The notes beneath the pieces were generated by a model. That model saw only the letters and a list, made by a program, of their open reading frames with translations, was not told the origin of the DNA and did no database searches. Below, one piece after another: positions 26,092-34,738 of a stretch of 64,000 bases of DNA; positions within the stretch are counted from its first letter, which is position 1, and each line of letters begins with the position of its first letter. Source of the stretch: JAEZJZ01 sp050949055 (lineage in GTDB: Bacteria; Bacillota; UBA994; UBA5500); contig JBMNFA010000001.1 of the NCBI GenBank assembly GCA_050949055.1, positions 496,001-560,000 on the forward strand. The letters run 5' to 3'. The translations under genes and the position numbers were made by a program.

Positions 26092-26119
26092 AAAAGCACT
26101 GGTGATCCAGTGCTTTTTT
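26092..26119 (+). terminator. Intrinsic terminator of rpmB
   Basis: AAGCACTGG-TGAT-CCAGTGCTT followed by TTTT on the plus strand, 14 bp after the stop codon. Confidence 0.88.
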
Positions 26120-26238
26120 GCTTTCTATATATAGTTTGCCTCATTTGGGGTGGCGAACAAACAACCGAATGATTCCGCGCAAGAAGCGGGGAACCCTGAT
26201 CACGTAGAACCTCATTCACTCACTCCCCCTCTCCTGCC

Positions 26239-26451
26239 TCAGGCTTTAAACGAGATCATTAGAAAAAGACCGATGGCCAACACCAGGCCAGCGCCGATCA
26301 ACAGCATGGCCAAGAGCGCCCATAGCAGCCAAAAAGGCAACAACCGCCACAGGATGATCAGGCCGCCGGCGATCAGCAAGATGCCCAGGATACGCAGACT
26401 GCTATCGTTCCCTCGGCGCCCTCTTCTGCGGGTAAACGACCGACGCATCAT
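26239..26451 (-). CDS. Small two-helix membrane protein, unrecognised
   Basis: 70 aa. A strongly basic N-terminus (MMRRSFTRRRGRRG) is followed by two adjacent hydrophobic segments (about 19-35 and 40-66) rich in Leu, Ile and Trp. The start follows GGGGAGGTGGCAGG. It is convergent with rpmB. I do not recognise the family. The clear ribosome site and positive-inside pattern support a real membrane protein. Confidence 0.65.
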   Translation of the reverse strand: MMRRSFTRRRGRRGNDSSLRILGILLIAGGLIILWRLLPFWLLWALLAMLLIGAGLVLAIGLFLMISFKA

Positions 26452-26524
26452 CCTGCCACCTCCCCAACTTATCTATACGGCAACATATTCTGTCCACATG
26501 CCTATTTGTGCGTCAGCCTGCTGA

Positions 26525-26566
26525 AGGAAAAAGCGCACCACCCGAAAGACTCGAGGTGATGCGCTT
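26525..26566 (-). terminator. Terminator downstream of the 26.7-kb membrane gene
   Basis: Minus strand AAGCGCATCACC and GGTGGTGCGCTT (one G-T pair) flank an 11-12 nt loop and run into TTT. It lies about 86 bp after the stop codon at 26652. Confidence 0.7.
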
Positions 26567-26651
26567 ATGCTTTCGTCAACTACACAAATAGGTCGTACGA
26601 TACATCTCGACATCTCGTTGTTCACAAACCCAACCCATGTTCAGAGCCTAA

Positions 26652-27011
26652 TCACAGAGGTGGGTTGGACACCTTAGCCCTAGCCTTGCCTGTGAACCGC
26701 TCCCAAAGATACATCAGCGACCAAAATGCGTAACCGCCAGCGATCACCGCCCACGCCAAGCGGAACGGGCGTAAAGAGGCTATCCAACTGAATGAAATGA
26801 CAAATGAGGCAGTGATGCAGTTACCCACAGAATACCAGAGAAATCTCTTCTCCCAAAATCGTTCGGTCGCGCTCGCGTTCGGTATATCGAGGACCATAGG
26901 AATTGCCATGGCCAGCAGAAGACTAACGCTAACGTAGTCCCGTCGGAAAAGTGCAAGTGGCAGCATAATCGGTATAGAGAGTCTCACAAAGCGGTTATTA
27001 GCCCAAGACAT
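26652..27011 (-). CDS. Small integral membrane protein, unrecognised
   Basis: 119 aa from ATG 27011, which follows a GGGGGTGAG site. About three or four hydrophobic segments are visible: PIMLPLALF, VSLLLAMAIPMVLDI, ITASFVISFSWI and LAWAVIAGGYAFWSLMYLW. A basic tail follows. No family recognised. It lies 90 bp downstream of the anchored protein gene at 27.1-27.8 kb, so the two may form a small unit inserted between rpmB and rpe. Confidence 0.6.
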   Translation of the reverse strand: MSWANNRFVRLSIPIMLPLALFRRDYVSVSLLLAMAIPMVLDIPNASATERFWEKRFLWYSVGNCITASFVISFSWIASLRPFRLAWAVIAGGYAFWSLMYLWERFTGKARAKVSNPPL

Positions 27012-27101
27012 AAACTCACCCCCTATTTTGGCACTAGTTGCATTCTCCACTCTTGCAGCTTGAGAACTGGCGACTTACAAGCCCTCGGAGGCCTTGTTCT
27101 A

Positions 27102-27767
27102 TTATTCCCCCCCTCCCAGAAGAGCCAATAGTTTGAACGCTATATCATACCGTCTAAAGTCATCATCTGTCACTGGTATAGCGGTAACTCTTCCAATAAG
27201 ATCCTTGGCCAGCTCCTCACGATTGTCATAGATAATCAATCTTCCTTTTCCATCAGTCGACCAAACTGAGCTTAGTTCAACAGGCACGTCTACCTGAGTG
27301 ATTGAATTTCCAAGCATTCTTTGTGCAACAAACTCAGCTGGTTCAACAACCTGTCTGGACCGAAGAACGAGCACATTCTTGCCATCCTCTAGGTAGCTCC
27401 TTGCAGCACTTAGGAAGTCCGCGTTATTCAAGACTGCTGGATTGACAAAGACTGCACCCAGAGCGCTAGAATCAAAACATGCGTCCTCATACCATACGGG
27501 CGTGAAGCCTAAGCGTTGTGATGCCATATAAAAGGTCGAATAATCGTCGGCGAAATCAGGAGTATATTCGCTAAGAGCGGTGTGCTGAGAAGCCTTGAGT
27601 TCATAGTTCCCCACAAAAGCAATATTTGGAACAGTGGCTTGTGGTTGCAGATCAGGCATCATACAGTAGTACAGGTTAACTACGATCATGAAGCCAAGAG
27701 CAGACGCGCCAAACACAATGCCTAGAATATGGGGTTCAGGGATCTTCTTCTCACCATGAATAGCCAC
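27102..27767 (-). CDS. Membrane-anchored extracytoplasmic protein, unrecognised
   Basis: Visible frame of 221 aa from GTG 27767. One transmembrane segment (about 14-33, LGIVFGASALGFMIVVNLYY) anchors a soluble outer domain of about 185 residues with no motif I can assign. The start is doubtful: there is no ribosome site before the GTG. A GGGAGG site precedes an ATG at 27805 (GGGAGG, 8 nt, ATG GAG AAG AAA) in another frame, while the 221-aa frame is open upstream to a TAG just before 27820. A small indel near the 5' end may have shifted the frame. Confidence 0.55.
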   Translation of the reverse strand: MAIHGEKKIPEPHILGIVFGASALGFMIVVNLYYCMMPDLQPQATVPNIAFVGNYELKASQHTALSEYTPDFADDYSTFYMASQRLGFTPVWYEDACFDSSALGAVFVNPAVLNNADFLSAARSYLEDGKNVLVLRSRQVVEPAEFVAQRMLGNSITQVDVPVELSSVWSTDGKGRLIIYDNREELAKDLIGRVTAIPVTDDDFRRYDIAFKLLALLGGGE

Positions 27768-27929
27768 AGCAACCAGGGCTAGGTAGTTTCTTCTCCATTC
27801 ATCTAGCCTCCCAATCTAATCCGAGCTTTGCGTGTAACCGTAGTTGTCGGACTCCGCACGTCGTGTTTCCCTTCTACGCCAGGATACTTAAGTCCTTCCC
27901 AAATGATAGAATAAACTGAGTAAAATAAT

Positions 27930-28157
27930 TTATTCGATTTTTGTTACAAGAACCCGGCGATCATGCTGATGTTTACCACATACAGTGATGTGCAAATCAA
28001 AAACATCACCCGCACGAATCGCGGGCGATGCATATTTGTCGTATAGTCCGCTTCCTGTCCTGATGCGGCATTCACGCGTAAACTTGGGCTCAAATCGATC
28101 GCCAAATACTAATGAGGCCCAATCATTTGAGATGACCTCTTTACAGCCCGAGTACAT
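27930..28157 (-). CDS. Short open frame, possible gene fragment
   Basis: 75 codons after rpe on the same strand. The C-terminal half (AGDVFDLHITVCGKHQHDRRV) looks like genuine beta-rich protein sequence. No ribosome site precedes the ATG and no family is recognised. It may be the remnant of a larger gene. The upstream 162 bp (27768-27929) hold nothing else I can call. Confidence 0.3.
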   Translation of the reverse strand: MYSGCKEVISNDWASLVFGDRFEPKFTRECRIRTGSGLYDKYASPAIRAGDVFDLHITVCGKHQHDRRVLVTKIE

Positions 28158-28194
28158 CGCGCCCTGGGAGCAGCTGCCCGCCTTCCGTCCAGCC

Positions 28195-28842
28195 CTAGAT
28201 CTCCTTGATCTGCTTGACGAACTCAGCCGGTTGCTCGGCTCGGAAGAAGGCCGAACCGGTGACCAGCACCGATGCCCCTACCCGCTTCAGCAGCGGAGCG
28301 TTCTGTAGGTTGACGCCGCCGTCCACCCAGATAGGAATGTCTCGACCGCTATCCTGCAAATGCCGACGCAACGAGGCAATCTTGGGCAACATCTCATGAA
28401 TGAACGGCTGCCCGCCGAAACCCGGGTTCACCGTCATCACCAGCAGATAATCGATCACCGGCAACAGCGGAGCCACCGCCTCCCAGGCGGTCCCCGGGTT
28501 GATGGCCAGTCCGGCTTGAATACCGGCTGACTGAATGCGTTGCACCAATCGATGCAGATGGTAGCTGCTTTCGGCGTGAACGCTGATCGCCTTTGGCGAT
28601 GCCTGCAAGAATTCGCCCAGCAAACGCTCCGGCTGCTCTACCATCAAGTGCACTTCAGCCGGCAGCTGGCTGGCCTTGATCACCGCTTGGGCGATAGCCG
28701 GCCCCAAGCTGATGTTGGGAACGAAGTGGCCGTCCATCACGTCGATATGCAGCCAGTCAGCCTCCGCCTGTTCCACCGTTTTGACAGCTCGTCCGAGCTC
28801 CAGCCAGTCGGCAGCAAGCAACGAGGGTGCAATCTCTAGCAT
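28195..28842 (-). CDS. rpe: Ribulose-phosphate 3-epimerase
   Basis: Interconverts ribulose 5-phosphate and xylulose 5-phosphate in the pentose phosphate pathway. 215 aa TIM barrel. IAPSLLAADWLELG at the N-terminus, WLHIDVMDGHFVPNISLGP with metal-binding His and Asp, VHLMVEQPE, MTVNPGFGGQPFI and WVDGGVNLQN. It starts 1 bp after rsgA, as in the conserved prkC-rsgA-rpe string. Confidence 0.96.
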   Translation of the reverse strand: MLEIAPSLLAADWLELGRAVKTVEQAEADWLHIDVMDGHFVPNISLGPAIAQAVIKASQLPAEVHLMVEQPERLLGEFLQASPKAISVHAESSYHLHRLVQRIQSAGIQAGLAINPGTAWEAVAPLLPVIDYLLVMTVNPGFGGQPFIHEMLPKIASLRRHLQDSGRDIPIWVDGGVNLQNAPLLKRVGASVLVTGSAFFRAEQPAEFVKQIKEI

Positions 28843-28843
28843 G

Positions 28844-29728
28844 TCAATACCGCCTTTCTGCTTCTTTCAGCTCCTGGTACAGCAGTTGATAACTATGATA
28901 CCTGGATGGCGCGATCTGCTGCTTGTCCAAGGCTGCCTTGACGGCGCAGCCTGGCTCCGCCAAATGGGCGCAGCTGTTGCCGAAGCGGCAGCGTCCGCGC
29001 ATGGCCATCTCAGGGAAACAGGCGTCCAGTTGGTCGGCCGCCAAATCCGAGGGTAACTCCAAACGATTAAATCCAGGAGTATCGGCCACCAGTCCGTGCC
29101 AAGGCTGCGGCAAAGCCAGCAGCTCCACGTGGCGGGTGGTATGGCGTCCGGCACCGCTCTTCTCACTCACTTCCCCTACCAGCGAGCGCTGCCCGCCGGT
29201 CAACAAGTTGATCAGGGTGGACTTACCTACCCCCGACTGTCCCGCCAAGACTGTCACCTGCCCGTTCAGCAGATCCCGCAGTTGCTCGATTCCCTGCTGC
29301 TCCTTGGCGCTGAACACCACCGTGGGATATCCTAGCGGGCAATAAATCTGCCTCAACCGTTCAGCTTCCTCGACTGTGCCCAGGTCGCACTTGTTGAAGC
29401 CGACCGCCGCGCGCAACCCCAGCACCTCGGCGGTCACCAACAGGCGGTCAACCAGTCCCAGGTTAGGACTCGGCTCCTGCAGAGCGGCCACGATCAACAC
29501 CTGGTCCACGTTGCTCACCGCCGGCCGCTGTAGGGTGATTTTCCTGGGCAGCACCGACTCCAGTACGCCATTGCCGTCAGGCAACAGTTCGCATTCCACC
29601 TGATCCCCCACCATGGGGCTGGTCTGATCCAGCTTCAGCTTCCCGCGGGCACGGCAACAGACCAAACCGCTGTCGGTGTCCACATAGTAATAGCCGGAGA
29701 GAATCTTGGTAACTACACCTCTGATTAT
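28844..29728 (-). CDS. rsgA: Ribosome small subunit GTPase RsgA, probable ATA start
   Basis: Circularly permuted GTPase that checks late 30S assembly. An OB-fold N-terminus is followed by FNKCDLG (G4), P-loop AGQSGVGKSTLINLL, RHTTRHVELL, VADTPGFNRLEL and zinc-binding CRFGNSCAHLAEPGCAVK. The first normal start codon in frame is GTG 29683, but that would cut the conserved N-terminal strand. The frame extends upstream through GVVTKILSGYYYV to ATA 29728, next to a GAAGAGGTG site. ATA overlaps the prkC stop (CCATAATC). An ATGA overlap would be expected there. About 294 aa with the long start, 279 with GTG. Confidence 0.88.
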   Translation of the reverse strand: MIRGVVTKILSGYYYVDTDSGLVCCRARGKLKLDQTSPMVGDQVECELLPDGNGVLESVLPRKITLQRPAVSNVDQVLIVAALQEPSPNLGLVDRLLVTAEVLGLRAAVGFNKCDLGTVEEAERLRQIYCPLGYPTVVFSAKEQQGIEQLRDLLNGQVTVLAGQSGVGKSTLINLLTGGQRSLVGEVSEKSGAGRHTTRHVELLALPQPWHGLVADTPGFNRLELPSDLAADQLDACFPEMAMRGRCRFGNSCAHLAEPGCAVKAALDKQQIAPSRYHSYQLLYQELKEAERRY

Positions 29729-31593
29729 GGATACACCTCTTCCTTGACCACATCCCCGTTATCCTTCACCGTAACCACCAATCTGCCCACACCGGTGATG
29801 CTGCGTCGGATGGTATCGCCTGGTTGCAGGCGAGTAGACACTTCCAGGGACGAACCGTTGATATCCTGCTTGAGTATTTCAATCTGATGATTAGGCAAAT
29901 TGCTTTCCTCGGGGACTGTATACTCCACAATTACCGTAATCTCCCTAGGTCCAAAGGTGAGATCGACCACTTGCCCGGCCGTCACCTGGCTGTTCGGCTC
30001 CGGCGACTGGGAGGTGACTATGCCGTCCTCCACCTGGCCGCTGATGGTACCTAGGACCAGGCCATGCTCGGTCAGGGTATTTTGCGCCGCCGTCGGCGAG
30101 AGGCCGCGCAGATCCGGCATGCCAAAGGGCACCGGAGCCGGACCGAGGCTGACAGTGAGGATGATTGGAGTTGAACGTTTGACCCGGGTATTGCCCACCG
30201 GGTTCTGCCCGATCACTGTGTCCGCTGTATCTTCAGAATGGACGTAGTTGATCGGCTCGGCGATCAGAAACCCAAAGTTACCCAGTTCTATTTCGGCTTC
30301 GCGCAAGGTCTTGCCGATCACATCGGGGACATCGGCATATTCCGGGCCCTTGCTGATGGTCAGCGCCACCTGCCTTCCCGCTCGCACCGTGCGCCCCTCC
30401 GCCGGGTCCTGGCTGATCACTACCGTCGGATCCAGTTCGCTGAACATCTCGCTGATCACAGTAAAGGTCAGATCCTGGGCCGTCAGCAAGCGTTCGGCTT
30501 CGCTCAGCGGCTTACCCACCACGCTGGGAACAACCACCTCCGGGCGGGGCCAGAACATCCACACCGCAAAGACTATCCCACTGAGAGCCAATAACATGCC
30601 GGCTGCCCCAGCATAGAACCACCATGGCCGCCCCTTCTTCTTGGCTGTAGGGGCGCGACGTTCCGCTGCTCGCCTTGGGACATAGGTATCGTCCAACTTC
30701 TCTTGTTCTGATGGGGCGAGAGCGCTTTCTTCGGCTTGCGCCCCCAGCAAATGCTGCAAAGCACCTTTCTGCCCGTTTTCCTTCATCGCTAGTTGCAGGT
30801 CTTTAAGTAGCTCGTCGGCCGACTGGTAACGGCTGGATTGATCCTTGCTCATGGCCTTGAGGATAATTCGCTCCACGTCTACCGGAATATCGGGATTCAG
30901 CTCTCTAGGGGAGGGGATGGGCTCCTGCAGATGCTTCAAGGCGATGGAAAACATGCTGTCGCCGGAAAAGGGCACCTGGCCTGTGACCAACTCGTAGAGG
31001 ACAACGCCCAACGAATAGAGGTCAGACTTCTCTCCCACAAAGCCTCCCCTGGCTTGTTCGGGCGAGATGTAGTGTACAGAGCCGATCATCGCACCAGTGT
31101 TGGTCAGGGTGGAGGACGTGACTGCGCGGGCAATGCCAAAGTCTGTGACCTTAACATGACCATCGGCAGTAAACATGATGTTGTGCGGCTTAATATCCCT
31201 GTGAATCACACCGTGTTTATGGGCAGAACGCAAAGCCTCGGCGATCTGTCTGGCAATTAGCAGCGCGGTGGAACTCGGCAGCGGTCCATGCTCGTTAATC
31301 AGCTGCTTCAGCGTCTTGCCTTCCAGGAACTCCATGACAATGTAGTAGGTCTCGCCTTCCTGGCCGACGTCGTATACGCCGACGATGTTTGGATTCTGTA
31401 ATCCAGCCGCCGCCTGGGCTTCCCGCTTGAACTTGCGCACGAATTCCTCGTCGGTGACATAGTGGGGGCTCAGCACTTTCACTGCCACCGTGCGATTAAG
31501 CAGCAGATCCCGGGCCCGGTAGACAAAAGCCATTCCGCCCCCGCCTACTCGCTCCAAAATTTCGTATCTATTGCCCAATATGCGCCCGATCAT
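29725..31593 (-). CDS. prkC: Serine/threonine protein kinase PrkC with PASTA repeats
   Basis: Membrane Hanks-type kinase sensing muropeptides or cell-wall state, acting with phosphatase Stp. 622 aa from ATG 31593. The kinase domain has VGGGGMAFVYRA, Lys39 in VAVKVL, HRDIKPHN (Asp133), DFG 151-153 and GSVHYISPEQARG. A basic juxtamembrane segment leads to one transmembrane helix (about 325-348). Three PASTA repeats (about 352-558) and a C-terminal beta domain lie outside. The ATG overlaps the stp stop as ATGA. The frame to 31611 is not needed. Confidence 0.96.
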   Translation of the reverse strand: MIGRILGNRYEILERVGGGGMAFVYRARDLLLNRTVAVKVLSPHYVTDEEFVRKFKREAQAAAGLQNPNIVGVYDVGQEGETYYIVMEFLEGKTLKQLINEHGPLPSSTALLIARQIAEALRSAHKHGVIHRDIKPHNIMFTADGHVKVTDFGIARAVTSSTLTNTGAMIGSVHYISPEQARGGFVGEKSDLYSLGVVLYELVTGQVPFSGDSMFSIALKHLQEPIPSPRELNPDIPVDVERIILKAMSKDQSSRYQSADELLKDLQLAMKENGQKGALQHLLGAQAEESALAPSEQEKLDDTYVPRRAAERRAPTAKKKGRPWWFYAGAAGMLLALSGIVFAVWMFWPRPEVVVPSVVGKPLSEAERLLTAQDLTFTVISEMFSELDPTVVISQDPAEGRTVRAGRQVALTISKGPEYADVPDVIGKTLREAEIELGNFGFLIAEPINYVHSEDTADTVIGQNPVGNTRVKRSTPIILTVSLGPAPVPFGMPDLRGLSPTAAQNTLTEHGLVLGTISGQVEDGIVTSQSPEPNSQVTAGQVVDLTFGPREITVIVEYTVPEESNLPNHQIEILKQDINGSSLEVSTRLQPGDTIRRSITGVGRLVVTVKDNGDVVKEEVYP

Positions 31594-32339
31594 GGCCGTT
31601 CCCACCTCCACCTGGCCATTACAGCCGTAATATTGTCCACCCCGCCCTGCTCGTTGGCAGCCTGGACCATGGCGTCCACCGCTTGTTGGGGGTGATGATA
31701 ACTGCCGATTAGCGCCGCCAGCTCTGTGTGGCTAAGAGCGGTGGAAAGGCCGTCGGAACAGAGCAGCACTACGTCGTCCGGCTGCAGGGTGCGAACCAGC
31801 AGATCTACCTCCACCGAGGCACTGGCACCTAAGGCTCTGATCAGCACGTTTCGCCGCGGATGCTGCTGAGCCTCCTGCTCCGAAAGGTTACCGCTCTTTA
31901 GCAACTCGCCCACCAAACTATGATCATCGGTCAGCTGCTGGCAATTGCCTGTCCGATGCAGGTACAGTCGACTATCGCCCACGTGCACCGCCTGCAACTG
32001 ACCTCTCCACAAGAAAGCAGCGGTGAGGGTGGTCCCCATCCCCGCTAAACGATAATCGGACTCCGCCTGCCGATGAATCTGCTGATTGGCGCGGCGAGCT
32101 GCCATCTCCAAAGCCAACAGCGGTTCTGTCTGCTGGTTCGATAGCAGCAGAAATTGCTCCGCAAAGCTATCAATGGCCATTTGGCTGGCCACCTCCCCGG
32201 CCCGATGGCCTCCCATACCATCGGCCACCGCCAGCAGCGCATACTCGTCTCCCTCCAGTTGACCGATGTCGACCAGCACAGCATCCTGATTGATCTGCCG
32301 CACCCGCCCCTGGTCACTCTTCACTCCGATTTCAAACAC
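31590..32339 (-). CDS. stp: PP2C-type serine/threonine phosphatase Stp (PrpC)
   Basis: Removes phosphate from PrkC and its targets. 249 aa single PPM domain: NQDAVLVD, VADGMGGHRAGEVAS with metal-binding Asp, HVGDSRLYL, LTDDHS, LLCSDGLSTAL and GGVDNITAVM. It lies between rlmN and prkC, overlapping prkC by 4 bp, so kinase and phosphatase are probably produced together. Confidence 0.96.
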   Translation of the reverse strand: MFEIGVKSDQGRVRQINQDAVLVDIGQLEGDEYALLAVADGMGGHRAGEVASQMAIDSFAEQFLLLSNQQTEPLLALEMAARRANQQIHRQAESDYRLAGMGTTLTAAFLWRGQLQAVHVGDSRLYLHRTGNCQQLTDDHSLVGELLKSGNLSEQEAQQHPRRNVLIRALGASASVEVDLLVRTLQPDDVVLLCSDGLSTALSHTELAALIGSYHHPQQAVDAMVQAANEQGGVDNITAVMARWRWERP

Positions 32340-32345
32340 GAGCCC

Positions 32346-33395
32346 TTACTCCTCTCCCTGGAGTCTTCGTCTCAGTTGACCACAGGCTGCCTCGATATCC
32401 GGTCCCAGTTCGCGCCTGACAGTCACAGCCACTCCCCGCTTTGTCAGCACATCTGCAAATCTCTGCACTGTCTGCTGGTCAGGTGATGACCAAGGCAGAT
32501 CAGGCACGGAGTTGTACGGAATCAGGTTGACATTGCAGAGCAAGCGGCCGAGCAGTTCGGCCAATTGCTGGGCATGAATCACCTGATCGTTGAAACCCGC
32601 CAGCAGTATGTATTCAAAGGTAAGCTTGCGATTGGTGGCGGCCACGTAACGTTCGGCAGCGGCCATCAACTCCCGCACTGGGTAGCGACGGTTGACTGGC
32701 ATGATCTGATTCCGCAGATAGTCCACCGGCGCATGCAGGGAGATGGACAGGGTCAGCTGCAGCTTTTCCTCCGCCAAACGGTCAATCCCAGGCACCAATC
32801 CGCTGGTGGAAACGGTGATGTTGCGCATGCCGATATTCCACCCTAGCGGATTGTTGGCCAGCCGGATGCTGGACAGCACTTCCTCCAGGTTGTCCAGGGG
32901 CTCCCCCATGCCCATGTACACCAGATGGCCGATTCGCTCATGGACAGGAGCCAGTTCCTGATTGGCCCACCAGATCTGTTCGATCATCTCTTGTGCGGTC
33001 AGATGCCGGGAAAACCCGGACATGCCTGATGCGCAGAATGCACAGCCCATCTTGCAGCCCACTTGAGATGACAGGCAAAGGGTGGCACCATAGTGGTAGC
33101 GCAAGATCACGCATTCGGCAATGGCCCCATCGGGCCAGGCGATGGCCAGCTTGCTGGTACCATCTTTGGCTGTCTGTCTGGCAATCACCCGCCCGGCGCC
33201 GATGACGGCCCGCTCCGCCAAACGCTGGCGCAGCGCTTTGGAGAAATTGGTCATCTCAGACCAATCGCTAACCCCTCTGCCATAAACCCATTCCATCAAT
33301 TGTCGAGCCCGGAATTCCGGCTCCCCTAGTTCCAGGAAGAAATCTGTCAGCGCCGGCCAGGCTAGTCCCAAGAGATTGCGTTTGTTGTCGATCAC
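32346..33395 (-). CDS. rlmN: 23S rRNA/tRNA adenine-C2 methyltransferase RlmN
   Basis: Radical SAM enzyme making m2A2503 in 23S rRNA and m2A37 in tRNA. 349 aa. The cluster motif CKMGCAFC supplies Cys114, Cys118 and Cys121; GMGEPLDNLEEV and SLHAPVDYLRNQIMPVNR follow, and the C-terminal Cys in IEAACGQL is the methyl-transfer cysteine. The ATG overlaps the rsmB stop by 4 bp. Confidence 0.96.
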   Translation of the reverse strand: MIDNKRNLLGLAWPALTDFFLELGEPEFRARQLMEWVYGRGVSDWSEMTNFSKALRQRLAERAVIGAGRVIARQTAKDGTSKLAIAWPDGAIAECVILRYHYGATLCLSSQVGCKMGCAFCASGMSGFSRHLTAQEMIEQIWWANQELAPVHERIGHLVYMGMGEPLDNLEEVLSSIRLANNPLGWNIGMRNITVSTSGLVPGIDRLAEEKLQLTLSISLHAPVDYLRNQIMPVNRRYPVRELMAAAERYVAATNRKLTFEYILLAGFNDQVIHAQQLAELLGRLLCNVNLIPYNSVPDLPWSSPDQQTVQRFADVLTKRGVAVTVRRELGPDIEAACGQLRRRLQGEE

Positions 33396-34738
33396 GAACT
33401 CCTCCTCAGACGGCAGATGAAGAACCCGTCCAAATCATCCAAATGGGGATAGGTGGTCAGGTGCCCGGCAGACAAGCGGTCAATCCATATTGCTTGCAGC
33501 GGCTTCGGCCACTCGGCAGGCTGATAATCGCTGTTCAGGCGCAAGAAGCGCTCGATCACCGCGGTCGATTCCTCGGGTTCGGTGGAACAGACACTGTACA
33601 CCAGAATCCCTCCTGGGCGCACCAACCTGGCGGCAGCTTGCAGAATCTCGCCCTGCAGCTCTGACAGTGCGGCCAGCTCTTCCGGCTGCCGCTGCCAGCG
33701 AATATCCGGCTTGCGTCGGATCACGCCCATGCCAGAGCAGGGCGCGTCCACCAGCACCCGGTCAGCCTGGGGCCAATCGGATGGCGGCAAAGAGCGGGCG
33801 TCGGCGGCTACCGTCTGCACCGAATCGACACTCAGGCGTTTGGCGGCGCGGGTGACCAACTGCAGCCTCCCTGCATGGAGGTCGAACGCCACCACCCGCC
33901 CCTGATTTTGCATTAGTTCTGCCATGTGCAGGGATTTTCCTCCTGGTGCGGCGCAGAGATCGTAAACTAGCTCGCCGGTTTTCGGGGAAACCACCAAACC
34001 GACCAGAGTTGAGGCTGCTCCTTGCACGCTGCATCTGCCGTCTTGTAGGACCTGCAGACCTGGCAGGCTGCCACCGCTGATCCTTAGGCTGCCTGGTACC
34101 AGCGGATGGGCTGCCGCCGCGATTCCCTGACCAGCCAACGCCTCGATTACCTGCTCCGGGGTAGCCCGCAGGCTATTCACCCGCAGGTCCACTCCCGGTG
34201 CCTGGTTCTGAGCCTGACAGAACCGCTCCGTCTGTTCTGCACCCAACCTCTCCAGCCAGCGGCTGGTCATCCATTGGGGGAAGCTATAGCGAATAGACAG
34301 ATCGTATGCCTGGTCGCCGGTCTTTGGCCAAGGCAACTGCTCTTGCTCGCGCACAGCCCGCCGCAGCACCGCGTTCACCATCCCCGCCGACCCTTGATGA
34401 GTGACCGCCCGAGCCAGATTTACGCTCTCGGAAACCGCGGCATGGTCCGGCATGTCCAAGTAGAGCACCTGATACAAACCTAGCCGCAGGATATTGCGCA
34501 CGCTCGCATCCAACTTGACCAACGGTCGGGTCAACCATCGCTGCAGCAAATAATCCAAACTCTGCCGATAGGTGACCGTTCCGAACACCAATTGTTTGAC
34601 CAGCGCGGCATCGCGACTGTCCACGCCGCGCAAGGCTGCCTGCAGGGCCAAGTTAGCGTAAGCCCCCTTTTCAAACACTTGACACAGAACGTCGAGAGCG
34701 CGCTTGCGGGGTGACTCTTTTGCCTTTGCCCTAGCCAC
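33392..34738 (-). CDS. rsmB: 16S rRNA (cytosine967-C5)-methyltransferase RsmB
   Basis: Fuses an N-terminal NusB-like RNA-binding domain (about 1-135, LVKQLVFGTVTYRQSLDYLLQRW) to a SAM methyltransferase domain with DLCAAPGGKSLHMAEL, DAPCSGMGVIRRKPDIRW and catalytic VYSVCSTEPEE. 448 aa. The start is GTG 34738, without an obvious ribosome site; an 8-bp overlap with the upstream gene suggests coupling. Confidence 0.95.
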   Translation of the reverse strand: MARAKAKESPRKRALDVLCQVFEKGAYANLALQAALRGVDSRDAALVKQLVFGTVTYRQSLDYLLQRWLTRPLVKLDASVRNILRLGLYQVLYLDMPDHAAVSESVNLARAVTHQGSAGMVNAVLRRAVREQEQLPWPKTGDQAYDLSIRYSFPQWMTSRWLERLGAEQTERFCQAQNQAPGVDLRVNSLRATPEQVIEALAGQGIAAAAHPLVPGSLRISGGSLPGLQVLQDGRCSVQGAASTLVGLVVSPKTGELVYDLCAAPGGKSLHMAELMQNQGRVVAFDLHAGRLQLVTRAAKRLSVDSVQTVAADARSLPPSDWPQADRVLVDAPCSGMGVIRRKPDIRWQRQPEELAALSELQGEILQAAARLVRPGGILVYSVCSTEPEESTAVIERFLRLNSDYQPAEWPKPLQAIWIDRLSAGHLTTYPHLDDLDGFFICRLRRSS

